Source: Geomonas silvestris
Lineage (GTDB): Bacteria; Desulfobacterota; Desulfuromonadia; Geobacterales; Geobacteraceae
Assembly: GCF_014193515.1 (NCBI RefSeq)
Contig: NZ_BLXX01000010.1
Span: 150,523 to 214,522, forward strand
DNA length: 64,000 nt
Direction of reading: 5' to 3'
A model generated the notes under the pieces. It searched no databases and had not been told where the DNA came from. It saw only the letters and a list, made by a program, of their open reading frames with translations. Below, piece by piece: positions 1 to 7,722 of this stretch (position 1 is the first letter of the stretch; each line of letters begins with the position of its first letter). Both the position numbers and the translations under genes were made by a program.

Positions 1-246
1 GTCTGCTCGATTCTCGGGTTGGATCCGCTCTACGTGGCGAACGAAGGGAAACTTCTGGCAATCGTGGCACCGGAGCGTGCCGGGGAAGCTTTGGAGATCA
101 TGCGGCGCCACCCGCTGGGGAAAGACGCCGCTGTCATCGGGGAAGTGACCGGGGCCGCCGACGGGCGGGTGCAGATGCGAACCTCGGTGGGCGGCCTGCG
201 GGGGGTCGAGATGCTGGCCGGCGAACAACTACCGCGCATCTGCTGA
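1..246 (+). CDS. hypE: Hydrogenase maturation protein HypE, C-terminal fragment
   Basis: The reading frame is open from the first base, so the gene begins upstream of the window; about 81 residues are visible. The segment NEGKLLAIVAPERAGEAL is typical of the C-terminal AIRS domain of HypE, and the protein ends in PRIC. In HypE the terminal Cys receives the carbamoyl group from HypF and is dehydrated to a thiocyanate, which supplies the CN ligands of the [NiFe]-hydrogenase iron. The intact terminal Cys indicates a functional protein. It is probably the last gene of a hyp operon lying to the left; a convergent pilZ gene follows on the other strand. Confidence 0.9.
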   Translation, partial: VCSILGLDPLYVANEGKLLAIVAPERAGEALEIMRRHPLGKDAAVIGEVTGAADGRVQMRTSVGGLRGVEMLAGEQLPRIC

Positions 247-277
247 CCCCCGACGGACCGGAAAGGCTGGACCCTCC

Positions 278-550
278 TCAATCGAGGAGGGTCTTCTCGA
301 ACTGCAGACCCATGCCGCGGTCGGTTACCCGCACCACCTTCGCCTTCAGGTCACAGAGGATCTGCGGCGTCAGGGTGTGGTAGATGGTGACCGAGACCTT
401 GTCCTCGATCTCCATCTTGCGAGCCGAGGTCACAAACACCCCCTTCATGCTGAGGTTCTCCACTTCGGCCTCGACCATTTCGTCATCCACATGAATGTTC
501 GCCTTCGCATGCAGTGCCAGCCTGGCAAAATTCCGTTTCTCCTTGTACAT
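278..550 (-). CDS. PilZ domain protein
   Basis: A 90-residue protein that is essentially one PilZ domain. The N-terminal RNFAR fits the RxxxR arginine motif that grips c-di-GMP, and VENLSMKGVFV fits the (D/N)xSxxG motif. The start is placed at ATG 550 because GGAGG lies just upstream of it; the GTG further upstream at 562 would fall in front of that ribosome site. PilZ proteins relay c-di-GMP levels to motility, secretion or polysaccharide machinery; the partner is not visible here. The gene is convergent with hypE, and a 28-bp palindrome lies about 50 bp upstream. Confidence 0.85.
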   Translation of the reverse strand: MYKEKRNFARLALHAKANIHVDDEMVEAEVENLSMKGVFVTSARKMEIEDKVSVTIYHTLTPQILCDLKAKVVRVTDRGMGLQFEKTLLD

Positions 551-598
551 CGGCCCTCCCACGTGACGGCAAAAGTAAGGTTGAGTGACGCCAAAATG

Positions 599-626
599 GC
601 TTTGATTAGTCTAGTCTAATCAAAGC
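599..626. promoter_or_regulatory. 28-bp perfect palindrome, possible operator
   Basis: Two perfect 11-base arms (GCTTTGATTAG and its complement) surround a six-base centre TCTAGT. It lies about 50 bp upstream of the pilZ start, in the promoter region of that gene. No T-run follows on either side, so a protein-binding site is more likely than a terminator. The regulator is unknown. Confidence 0.45.
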
Positions 627-855
627 GGAATGCAAGCGGCCGAGCCCGAAAAGATAAAGCTGCGCGGTTACTGGTTCAAGCGGCTCCGGTCTTCGCATGA
701 ATTCGCGTGTTCCTTCGGGTTAATCTTTCTCTCATGGGGACGTTCGTGCTGGGGGGGTTGGGGGGCTGTGTCCTGCCGATGCCGGCCGGTAATGGGGAAG
801 GGACCGGAAGTGGTACGGCGGTTTGCGCGGAGCAGATCCCGGGGAGCCCGACACC
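627..855. other. Intergenic stretch without a supported gene
   Basis: Together with the palindrome region this forms the roughly 300-bp gap between pilZ and the MshEN-receiver gene. Overlapping open frames exist on both strands, but none has family resemblance or a ribosome site. A G-rich run occurs near 745-760. Confidence 0.5.
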
Positions 856-1725
856 TCAGGCACCTTGGGCGCTGCGTCCCAGGGTTGCCGCGCCGCGGGA
901 GCGCAACTGCTGCACCAGGTCGAAGGCGCGCTTGACGCGCGCCACCATCCGCACCGTGGTCATCGGCTTGCCGATGAAGTCGTGGAACCCGGACTTGAGA
1001 GCGCGGTGCTCCTCTTCCGGGGAGGCCTTTGCACTTAACAGGATCATCGGGATGTGCGCCGAGGCGGGGTTCGCCTTGATGGCCCGCATCAGACCGTAGC
1101 CGTCTAACTTGGGCATGGCCGAGTCGCACAGGATCAGGTCCGGGCGCTCGGCAAAGGTCGCGCGCAACCCTTCGACACCGTCGCCCGCGGTGAGCACCTG
1201 GTACCCCTCGCTGCGCAGGGCCGCGCTGATGAGGTCGGTGATTTCCGGGGAATCGTCGACGACCAGTACCGTTAGCTGGCAGTTTTCGGCGCTCTCGCCA
1301 CGCAGGTAGTGCTCGCGCACCGCCGCCAGGATGGCTCCCCGGGTGGCGAGGACCGGGACGATGCTCAGGGCGGTCTTTTGCTCCAAATATTCGATGGTGT
1401 CGCGGTCGAAGGGGTCGGCGATGGCCAGGGAGAGCTTGCCGTTTTCCCGGCTCAGCGGAAATACCAGCTTTTGCAGGGCGACCTCTTGAGGTATAAGCGC
1501 GAGAAGGGCCTCGGGTATCTCCCGGCGTACCGTCTCGCCGAGGGTCTGGAATCCGAACTGGCGCGCCAGTGCCTCCACCAACTCTTCCTGGTAGATGACC
1601 CCCATCTCGTCGAGTACCGCTCCTAATTTTTTACCGGTTCCCCGCTGTCTGATGAGAGCGCGCTCCAGGGTCTTCACCGTTATGATGCCGGATTGAACCA
1701 ACAATTCGCCGAGGTGCATTTTCAT
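856..1725 (-). CDS. MshEN (GspE N-terminal) domain - response regulator receiver fusion
   Basis: This 289-residue protein joins two signalling modules. Residues 1-140 are an MshEN/GspE_N domain with two LG-x(6)-G repeats (HLGELLVQSG and KLGAVLDEMG), the arrangement that binds c-di-GMP in MshE-type ATPases. Residues about 150-275 are a CheY-like receiver: VVDDSPE acidic pocket, LILCDSAMP with the phospho-accepting Asp, LLSAKA, and the GKPM lysine. There is no ATPase or output domain, so it probably works by protein contact, integrating phosphorylation with c-di-GMP. Such fusions occur in Geobacter and myxobacteria near pilus and surface systems. Two possible ATGs lie six bases apart; the first is used. 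Confidence 0.85.
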   Translation of the reverse strand: MKMHLGELLVQSGIITVKTLERALIRQRGTGKKLGAVLDEMGVIYQEELVEALARQFGFQTLGETVRREIPEALLALIPQEVALQKLVFPLSRENGKLSLAIADPFDRDTIEYLEQKTALSIVPVLATRGAILAAVREHYLRGESAENCQLTVLVVDDSPEITDLISAALRSEGYQVLTAGDGVEGLRATFAERPDLILCDSAMPKLDGYGLMRAIKANPASAHIPMILLSAKASPEEEHRALKSGFHDFIGKPMTTVRMVARVKRAFDLVQQLRSRGAATLGRSAQGA

Positions 1726-1800
1726 TATTGACCGGACCTTTTCCTGTAATTAGAATTAGCTCACCAGGAATATATCCTCTTTCCCAAAAATAGCAAAATA

Positions 1801-1826
1801 AAAAAGGCCCGTTTCCGGGCCTTTCG
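1801..1826 (-). terminator. Rho-independent terminator of amtB
   Basis: AAAGGCCCG and CGGGCCTTT arms form a stable hairpin with a T-run on the minus strand, about 25 bp beyond the amtB stop codon. Confidence 0.85.
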
Positions 1827-1850
1827 GGGTTGCTGTTGCTGGAGTTAGCC

Positions 1851-3071
1851 TTAGCGGATGCTGTCTTCCGGGTAGGCGCCAATGCTGTGGATGGAAAGGT
1901 CGGCGCCGTTGAACTCGGCCTCCGGGTCGAGACGGATCCCCACGGTCTTGGAGAGTACCCCGTAGACCAGGAAACCGTTGACCAGTGCAAAGACGATCGC
2001 TGCCAAGGTTCCCAGGAGCTGCGAGACGAAGCTGACCCCGCCCAGGCCGCCCAGCGCCTCACCGCCGAAGAGACCCGCGGCGATACCGCCCCAGGAGCCG
2101 ATGATACCGTGCAGCGGCCAAACGCCCAGGACGTCATCGATCTTCAGTTTCTCCTGCTCGATGTGGAAGCCGTAGACGAAGATGATCGAGGCGATGGCGC
2201 CGGTCACGAAGGCGGCCAGGGGGTGCATGATGTCGCTGCCGGCGCAGACCGCGATGAGGCCGGCCAGGGCGCCGTTGTGCACGAAGCCGGGGTCGTTTTT
2301 GCTGGCGATGAGGGCCGCGAGCACCCCGCCTACCATGGCCATGAGCGAGTTCACCGCCACGATGCCGGAGATCTTCTCCAGGTGTCCGGCGCTCATCACG
2401 TTGAAGCCGAACCACCCCACCGCGAGGATCCAGGAACCCAGGGCCAGGAAGGGGATGTTGCTGATCGGCAGCGGGTGCGACTTGCCGCGAACGTAGCGCC
2501 CCATGCGGGGGCCGAGGATCAGGACGGCGGGGAGGGCGAGCCAGCCGCCGATGGAGTGCACCACCACGGAACCTGCGTAATCGTGGAACTCGGCGCCACC
2601 CAGCGACTTGAAGAGGTCCTGCAGAAGCGACATGTTCTTCCCCCAGATGAGCGACTCGAAGAGGGGGTAGCTCAGGCCCGCGAAGATGGCACCCGCGGTT
2701 ACCTGCGGCCAGAACTTGGCGCGCTCGGCGATGCCGCCGGAGATGATGGCGGGGATGCAGGCGGCGAAGCAGAGCAGGAAGAAGTAGTGGGTGATGTCGT
2801 AGCCCTGGTTGTCGCCCAGGATCTGCTTCACCGGCTTCAGGAAGCTGATGCCGTAGGCGATCGGGAAACCGACCAGGAAGTAGACCACCGTGGAGACCGA
2901 CCAGTCGGTGAGGATCTTGACGAAGGCGTTGACCTGGTTCTTCTTGCGAACCGTCCCCACCTCGAGAAAGGCGAAGCCCGCGTGCATGGCGAATACCATG
3001 ACCGCGCCGAGCATGAGAAAGAGCACATCGCTGCTGCTGCCCAGTGGGGTCGTCATTGACATCCCGTTCAT
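1851..3071 (-). CDS. amtB: Ammonium transporter AmtB
   Basis: A 406-residue polytopic membrane protein of the Amt/Rh family. Recognisable segments include HAGFAFLEVGTVRKKNQ near the N-terminus, DYAGSVVVHSIGG, GWFGFN and the HPLAAFVTGAIAS region, with the pore histidines in GSVVVHS and GVWPLHGIIG. It conducts ammonium or ammonia across the inner membrane under nitrogen limitation. The start is set at ATG 3071 because GGAGG lies 8 bases upstream; a longer N-terminal reading from 3170 would cover the promoter. No glnK/glnB gene is adjacent, which is unusual for amtB. A sigma-54 promoter and enhancer-like repeats lie upstream, fitting nitrogen control. Confidence 0.95.
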   Translation of the reverse strand: MNGMSMTTPLGSSSDVLFLMLGAVMVFAMHAGFAFLEVGTVRKKNQVNAFVKILTDWSVSTVVYFLVGFPIAYGISFLKPVKQILGDNQGYDITHYFFLLCFAACIPAIISGGIAERAKFWPQVTAGAIFAGLSYPLFESLIWGKNMSLLQDLFKSLGGAEFHDYAGSVVVHSIGGWLALPAVLILGPRMGRYVRGKSHPLPISNIPFLALGSWILAVGWFGFNVMSAGHLEKISGIVAVNSLMAMVGGVLAALIASKNDPGFVHNGALAGLIAVCAGSDIMHPLAAFVTGAIASIIFVYGFHIEQEKLKIDDVLGVWPLHGIIGSWGGIAAGLFGGEALGGLGGVSFVSQLLGTLAAIVFALVNGFLVYGVLSKTVGIRLDPEAEFNGADLSIHSIGAYPEDSIR

Positions 3072-3129
3072 TGAAGGTACCTCCGTTGGTAAGTGGCCCG
3101 GTCTGCGCTGACCGAGGTCGCCCTGCAAC

Positions 3130-3145
3130 AGCAAGCTTCCTGCCA
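3130..3145 (-). promoter_or_regulatory. Sigma-54 promoter of amtB
   Basis: Read on the minus strand, TGGCAG-N5-TTGCT matches the -24/-12 sigma-54 consensus (TGGCAC-N5-TTGCW) with the invariant GG and GC correctly spaced. The predicted transcription start is near 3119, giving a leader of about 48 nt before the amtB start codon. Confidence 0.75.
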
Positions 3146-3185
3146 ATTTGCTAACCCCCCGGAAACCCATGAGGGGGTGAACGGC

Positions 3186-3240
3186 AGATGCCTAATTAAG
3201 GTGCAGCTCTGCCTAATTGCTGGGCGCAGCTGCCTAATGA
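3186..3240. promoter_or_regulatory. Three direct repeats at exact 21-bp spacing, probable enhancer for amtB
   Basis: TGCCTAAT occurs at 3189, 3210 and 3231, each preceded by a GCAG-like or GCAGC-like base run, so the repeat period is exactly 21 bp, about two helical turns. The block lies roughly 70-120 bp upstream of the predicted sigma-54 start, the usual place for binding sites of an NtrC-type activator. It also sits just upstream of the divergent sigma-70 promoter of the next gene. Confidence 0.65.
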
Positions 3241-3257
3241 ATGTGCAGGAATAGGGG

Positions 3258-3286
3258 TTGACCTCCCCTGCGGCACGGGGTACATT
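3258..3286 (+). promoter_or_regulatory. Sigma-70 promoter of the deacetylase operon
   Basis: TTGACC and TACATT hexamers are separated by 17 bp, with the GTG start codon 26 bases past the -10 box. Confidence 0.65.
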
Positions 3287-3311
3287 CAACCGGTTCGAGC
3301 GAGGGGGAGCC

Positions 3312-4466
3312 GTGTCGCGCAAGACAGCACTCATCAGTTGCACCGATCTGGGCGGGTACAGCTACGGGGAGGCGCATCCCTTCAAGGTACAGCGCTTTCG
3401 CCTGGCGCACGACCTGATGGGGGCCTACGGGCTCTTGCAGCTCCCGGGGATGGAGCTGCGCCGGCCCCGCCCGGTGACTCACCAGGAACTCCTTACCGGT
3501 CACAGCGCGGAATACCTGGAGCGCCTGCGCGAGTTCAGCGCCGCGAGCGAGCCGCGGGCCGATTTCCGTTTCGGCTTGGGCGACCTGGAGAACCCGGTGT
3601 TCCCCGGCGTCTACGACTGGGCCTGCCTGGGGGTCTCGGGGACCCTGGAGGCGGCCCGGCTGGTGAGTGAAGAGGGGTTCGCCGCCGCCTTCAACCCGCT
3701 GGGGGGGTGGCACCACGCCCAGAAAAGCCGCGCCTCGGGCTTTTCCTACCTAAACGACGCGGTGGTCGCCATCAACTACCTGGTGGCTCAGGGGAAGCGG
3801 GTGGTCTACCTGGACCTCGACGCCCACCACGGCGACGGGGTGCAAAACGCCTTCTACGACACCGACCGGGTGCTCACCATCTCGCTGCACGAAAGCGGCA
3901 GGTACTTCTTCCCGGGGACCGGGTTCGAGGACGAGACCGGCACCGGGGCGGGGGAGGGGTACTGCGTGAACGTCCCGCTGCAGGCCCACACCGACGACGC
4001 ACTCTTCATGAAGGCCTTCGACGAGGTCGCCTTCCCGCTCATCGCGGCCTACGATCCGGACCTGCTCGTTACCCAGTTGGGGGCCGACACCTTCCGCACC
4101 GACCCCCTGACCCGGCTCGAGGTCACCACCCACGCCTACGCCTACATCATGAAGAAGCTGAGGGCCCTCGCCATCCCCTGGGTCGCCGTGGGGGGCGGGG
4201 GGTACGACCTCATGAACGTGGCACGCGCCTGGACCCTCGCCTGGGCCATCATGAACGACCGCGAGATTTCGCCCAGGCTCCCCCAGTCCTTCCTGAAGTT
4301 AAGCGGAGCCCTGGGCTTTCCGCACCGCATGCTCCTGGACGCCATGCACTGGGCCCAGGAGGACGACCGCAACGTGGCGCTCGACGCCGTGCAAAAGAGC
4401 ATCGCCCTGGTACGGGCCCGGGTCTTCCCTGTACTGATCGGTCCCTATGGCAGCGACCGGCGCTGA
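3312..4466 (+). CDS. Histone deacetylase family (AcuC/HdaH-like) amidohydrolase
   Basis: A 384-residue arginase/deacetylase-fold enzyme. GGWHHAQKS (about residue 132) supplies the paired catalytic histidines, DLDAHHGDG (about 168) the first two zinc ligands, QLGADTFRTDPLTRL (about 255) the third Asp ligand, and GGGGYD the C-terminal glycine loop. Bacterial members remove acetyl groups from proteins such as acetyl-CoA synthetase, or from polyamines; the substrate here is unknown. The start is GTG 3312 with a GAGGGGG ribosome site 5-6 bases upstream. It heads a tightly packed operon: the next gene overlaps its 3' end by 20 bp, which suggests co-translation and shared function. Confidence 0.85.
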   Translation: MSRKTALISCTDLGGYSYGEAHPFKVQRFRLAHDLMGAYGLLQLPGMELRRPRPVTHQELLTGHSAEYLERLREFSAASEPRADFRFGLGDLENPVFPGVYDWACLGVSGTLEAARLVSEEGFAAAFNPLGGWHHAQKSRASGFSYLNDAVVAINYLVAQGKRVVYLDLDAHHGDGVQNAFYDTDRVLTISLHESGRYFFPGTGFEDETGTGAGEGYCVNVPLQAHTDDALFMKAFDEVAFPLIAAYDPDLLVTQLGADTFRTDPLTRLEVTTHAYAYIMKKLRALAIPWVAVGGGGYDLMNVARAWTLAWAIMNDREISPRLPQSFLKLSGALGFPHRMLLDAMHWAQEDDRNVALDAVQKSIALVRARVFPVLIGPYGSDRR

Positions 4467-5262
4467 AGAGATCCTCAAGGATGCGCGCGGGCGCGAGCTC
4501 TACTCGCTCCACGACATCAACCGGCTCGAGCCGGCGGAAAAGGAGGCGATCTACCGCGTCCTGCTGCCGGCGCGGCTGGTCGAGCTCCTGGAACGGTCGG
4601 GGGGCTCGGTCCGCTTCGTCGCTCCCGACGGGCTGCGCCTGGTGCGCATCGAGGCGCGCCTTAAGCCCGAGGACCGGGACCTGGTCTTCTTCGTGGAGCT
4701 CTGCGACACTCAGCACCGGCAGATGGAGCTCTCCTTCTGCATCATCACGGACCCCAGGGCCCCGCGCTTCAACGTGGACCAGGACGAACAGGGGCGTGAC
4801 AACTGTTTCGCCACCCAAGGGAGAAACCTCCCCGAGGAGGAGCGCGCCATGGCGGCCGGGCTCTTCCCGAACCAGACCCGGCACGGGCTGCGCATGTTCC
4901 GCGAGTTCCTGCCGCTTCTGGAGCGCTTCACCGCGAGCCTCGACATGCAGTTCATCGTCGCGGAGCCGCTTACCTACGACAACGCCATCCGCTACGAGCA
5001 CTACGGCTTCGATTACCTGGTGGGGAAGAGGCTCATGCAGGAGATCGACGCCGGCTTCGCCCCGGGAGGGGTGCTGACCCGCCGCCTGGACGGCTCCACC
5101 CCCTTTCGCCGGCCCGGCGCCGAGAAGAGCGTCCTGGGGCGCAGCTGGGCGATCCACGACGGGATCCTCGACGAGCCATGGGACGGCGTGCGCATCTACA
5201 AGACCGTCGGCGTCGATGCCGGCGTGGATACCTTCCCCGCGCGGGAACGCAAGGAGATCTAG
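4447..5262 (+). CDS. Conserved hypothetical protein in the deacetylase operon
   Basis: A 271-residue soluble protein that I cannot assign to a family. There is no signal peptide or membrane segment. The N-terminal half (VRFVAPDGLRLVRIEARL) looks beta-rich; the middle holds NQTRHGLRMFREFLPLLERF, and the C-terminal half contains aromatic, acidic stretches such as IRYEHYGFDYLVGKRLMQEI. It overlaps the deacetylase gene by 20 bp and is followed after one base by a TPR gene, so the three very probably act together. A role as an acyl-protein binding partner or substrate-recruiting subunit is only a guess. Confidence 0.7.
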   Translation: MAATGAEEILKDARGRELYSLHDINRLEPAEKEAIYRVLLPARLVELLERSGGSVRFVAPDGLRLVRIEARLKPEDRDLVFFVELCDTQHRQMELSFCIITDPRAPRFNVDQDEQGRDNCFATQGRNLPEEERAMAAGLFPNQTRHGLRMFREFLPLLERFTASLDMQFIVAEPLTYDNAIRYEHYGFDYLVGKRLMQEIDAGFAPGGVLTRRLDGSTPFRRPGAEKSVLGRSWAIHDGILDEPWDGVRIYKTVGVDAGVDTFPARERKEI

Positions 5263-5263
5263 C

Positions 5264-6208
5264 ATGGAGAGGAAAACCACCCCGCTTCCCGGGATCGTCT
5301 ACTTCACCCCCCCGCCCGAGGCCGTGGTCACCGGGCTGGACGGCAAGGTCGAGCTTAAGGTCGGGAACCTGCCGCTACCGCTTCTGGAGCAGGACTTCCT
5401 GGCCCTTTCCGGCGAGCTCGGCTACGACGCCTTGGGGCGCGGCATCTACCAGGCGCTGCGCAGCGACCCGGGGTGCCTGAACGCCCAGGAGTACGCGAGG
5501 CTTCTCAAGGAGGGGTACCCGCACTACCTCTCCGAGCTGGCGAGCCACATCCTCATGCTGGGGGAGAAGGAGGTCGAGGTCCCCTACCTGGACCGCCGGG
5601 TGAACCTTTTGCGCATCTTCGCCCTGATGGAGCCGGAGAACGCCCACTTCCCGCTGGAGATCGGCGCGACGCTTTTGGACAAGGGGTGCCGCTTCTCGGC
5701 GCTGCACCTCTCCACGATGACGCTGTACCGCGCCGAGGAGTACCTGGAGCGGGCCTTCAGGCTCTCTCCCGACAACCCCAAGGTGCTCTCCACCCTGGCG
5801 GAGGTCTGTTTCCTGCTCGGCAAGTACCCGCGCGCGGCCGAGCTGTGGCAGGGGCTTTTGCCGGGGCTCGCCCCGGAGGCAGCTGAGGTGGTGCGCACCC
5901 GCCTGGAGAAGATCGAGAAGGGCGAGCTCCCCCGGGTGCCGGCGGTCGACTACCTCGAGGCGGTGGCGGTGGCCCTTTCCCTGCAGCAAGGCGGGGCGAG
6001 CGACGAGGCGGCGGCCGTCTTCGGTGACATCATGGCCGACGAGCAGTTCGCCGGGGAGTTCCCGATGGCGGAGATCCCCTACCTGTGCGCACTCTGCTGC
6101 AGCGACCTGGGGCGCGGCCGGGACGCCCGCCTCTTGCTGCGCCAGGCGCTGAAACTCAACCCGGACTTCGCCGAGGCGCGCGAGGCCCTGGAAAAACTTT
6201 CCGAGTAG
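5264..6208 (+). CDS. TPR-repeat protein of the deacetylase operon
   Basis: A 314-residue soluble protein. Residues about 140-210 and 255-310 show TPR-like helix pairs, for example EEYLERAFRLSPDNPKVLSTLAEVCFLLGKYPRAAELW and the C-terminal LLLRQALKLNPDFAEAREALEKL (quoted in part). The N-terminal 90 residues (starting MERKTTPLPGIVYF) are unique. ATG 5264 is chosen because AAGGAG lies 8 bases upstream, inside the end of the preceding gene. TPR domains are protein-docking surfaces, so it may scaffold the two upstream products. A 31-codon membrane gene follows 9 bases later. Confidence 0.75.
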   Translation: MERKTTPLPGIVYFTPPPEAVVTGLDGKVELKVGNLPLPLLEQDFLALSGELGYDALGRGIYQALRSDPGCLNAQEYARLLKEGYPHYLSELASHILMLGEKEVEVPYLDRRVNLLRIFALMEPENAHFPLEIGATLLDKGCRFSALHLSTMTLYRAEEYLERAFRLSPDNPKVLSTLAEVCFLLGKYPRAAELWQGLLPGLAPEAAEVVRTRLEKIEKGELPRVPAVDYLEAVAVALSLQQGGASDEAAAVFGDIMADEQFAGEFPMAEIPYLCALCCSDLGRGRDARLLLRQALKLNPDFAEAREALEKLSE

Positions 6209-6217
6209 GAGGAGCGA

Positions 6218-6313
6218 ATGTTTGGCTTTAGTCCCGCAGACTGGATCTTCATAGCCGGCGTGATGGGCGTGATTTTTTTCTTTGTTGCCATAAGCGGCAT
6301 GAGGAAGAGATGA
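6218..6313 (+). CDS. 31-residue single-span membrane protein
   Basis: A short open frame with AGGAGG placed 5-6 bases before its ATG and only 9 bases after the TPR stop codon. It encodes MFGFSPADWIFIAG followed by a hydrophobic span (VMGVIFFFVAISG) and a basic end MRKR. One membrane helix with a positive cytoplasmic tail gives an N-out, C-in topology. No family is recognisable. The strong ribosome site and operon position support a real gene; it might anchor or regulate the upstream products. Confidence 0.55.
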   Translation: MFGFSPADWIFIAGVMGVIFFFVAISGMRKR

Positions 6314-6327
6314 TATCCTGTAGGTGC

Positions 6328-6461
6328 TAAAACCGTGAACGACGTTGAGTAGTTGAGTCGGGGAAAAACGGGGAGGCGGGGCTGGTTCACTGGCTCCTGG
6401 GCCGCTCATCCAGTAAAAGGGAGCTTTTGACCACTCAACGACTCGACCGCCCAACGGTTTT
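6328..6461. repeat. Long imperfect inverted repeat before the CoA-binding protein gene
   Basis: Arms of about 33 bases (left arm beginning TAAAACCGTGAACGACG, right arm ending CCCAACGGTTTTA) flank a core of about 65 bp. The arms share TAAAACCGT and the GTTGAGT/GTCGAGT motifs but diverge between them. It ends 21 bases before the next start codon. It may be a decayed MITE-like element or a structured leader. Confidence 0.5.
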
Positions 6462-6482
6462 ACCCAAAAAAGGAGGTTCGCC

Positions 6483-6890
6483 ATGAGTAACCCGATCGAG
6501 CAGATCATCACCAGCTACAAAACCATCGCGGTGGTGGGGCTCTCCCCCGACCCCGGCAAGCCGAGCTACGAGGTGGCCTCCTACCTGAAAAAGGCCGGCT
6601 ACCGGATCATCCCGGTGAACCCGGCCTGCCGGGAGGTCCTGGGCGAGCGCTGCTACCCGAGCATCTCCGAGATACCGGAAGAGGTCGAGGTGGTGGATAT
6701 CTTTCGCCGCTCCGAGTTCGTCCCGGAGGTGGTGGTACAGGCCATCCAGAAGGGGGTGAAGGCCATCTGGATGCAGGAAGGTGTGGTGCACGAGGCGGCG
6801 GCGGCCCGTGCCGCAGCGGCCGGCCTTTTGGTCGTGATGGACCACTGCATGCTCAAGGAGCACTACAAGCTGCACAAGAACACCCGGTGA
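6483..6890 (+). CDS. CoA-binding domain protein (YccU/CoA_binding_2 family)
   Basis: A 135-residue single Rossmann-type domain. The N-terminus IAVVGLSPDPGKPSYEVASYL is the nucleotide-binding beta-alpha turn, and VNPACREVLGERCYPSI and KAIWMQEGVVHEAAA match the family pattern. The family resembles the N-terminal CoA-binding domain of succinyl-CoA synthetase alpha subunits and acyl-CoA ligases but has no catalytic domain. Its physiological role is unknown. An AAGGAGG ribosome site lies 6-7 bases before the ATG. The length equals the family norm. Confidence 0.85.
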   Translation: MSNPIEQIITSYKTIAVVGLSPDPGKPSYEVASYLKKAGYRIIPVNPACREVLGERCYPSISEIPEEVEVVDIFRRSEFVPEVVVQAIQKGVKAIWMQEGVVHEAAAARAAAAGLLVVMDHCMLKEHYKLHKNTR

Positions 6891-6930
6891 ACCGGGTCGG
6901 GTGTTTCAGCCAACCCTAAGGAAGACACGC

Positions 6931-7365
6931 ATGTCGTACCAACCCGAAAGCCGCCCCTGGGGCCTCTCAGCCCTTTCGGCGGCTTATTTCCTGTTCCTCA
7001 TCCTCACCATGTCGAGTTACGGTTACCCCTTCCCGCTCTGGGGGAGGTTTTACACCGGGTCCGCCGCCCAGTGGCTGGTCTTTGCCGACAGCATGATCTC
7101 GCTCTACCTGTGGCTCGGCATCCTGAAACGGCAGCAGCTCACCGTCTGGCTCCTCATCGGCTACAACCTCTTCGACATCCTGAACGCCTGCGTGAACCTG
7201 GCCCGCATTCCCGCCTCCGAGTACGCCCGTCTGGCAGAATCCGCCATCCCCGAAGACGACCTGCGCCTGAACACCCTGGTCGCCGCGGTGGTGCTCATGC
7301 TGCTCAACCTCTACGTGTTCCGCAACCGGCGCCACTTTTACAACCGCTCGCTGTACCTCTTCTAA
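6931..7365 (+). CDS. Small multi-spanning membrane protein
   Basis: A 144-residue hydrophobic protein with about four membrane helices: residues about 9-28, 43-62, 66-90 and 112-131. The C-terminus RNRRHFYNRSLYLF is basic and probably cytoplasmic. The start is ATG 6931 with AAGGAA 8 bases upstream; a GTG 30 bases earlier lacks a ribosome site. I recognise no family. It may be co-transcribed with the CoA-binding protein 40 bp upstream. Confidence 0.6.
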   Translation: MSYQPESRPWGLSALSAAYFLFLILTMSSYGYPFPLWGRFYTGSAAQWLVFADSMISLYLWLGILKRQQLTVWLLIGYNLFDILNACVNLARIPASEYARLAESAIPEDDLRLNTLVAAVVLMLLNLYVFRNRRHFYNRSLYLF

Positions 7366-7722
7366 GCTTAAGCGCTGCAGCACTGCGCTGTCTCCTTTCA
7401 GTTTCCAGGGCTCGTGCCGATTAGTCCTTTACCACCCTTCGACTCAAAGGGTACTTGGCCCAGCTACCAAGGAGAGTGCTGCGGTTCATCTTCGCTGCTG
7501 CGACAGCTGGTTTTGCCGTCCCCGCCGCGCCGAAATGCGGCCGGGATGCATGGGGGCGCAGGCGTATGAAGAGTACCCGAAAGGGCGGAACACAGTCGCT
7601 CGTCTGCTTAGTTCACGGGGCGATTCGAGTAGGTAGTGTAGGACATTGTCCGTGTTATTGATCCAGATTTAGAAAATATCAGCCAAACCGCACCCTGGTT
7701 AGTGTCAACCAAGAATCTTCTC
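7366..7722. other. Non-coding stretch before the electron-conduit operon
   Basis: About 360 bp with no convincing gene. A 68-codon frame near 7455-7661 has an arginine-rich, low-complexity product and no ribosome site. The 3' edge holds the promoter listed next. Confidence 0.5.

Noticed and set aside
1830..3059. A 409-codon frame opposite amtB
   Set aside because: It is antisense to a clear ammonium transporter, and its product is low-complexity and rich in Asp, Gly, Glu and His, as expected from the complement of a GC-rich membrane gene.
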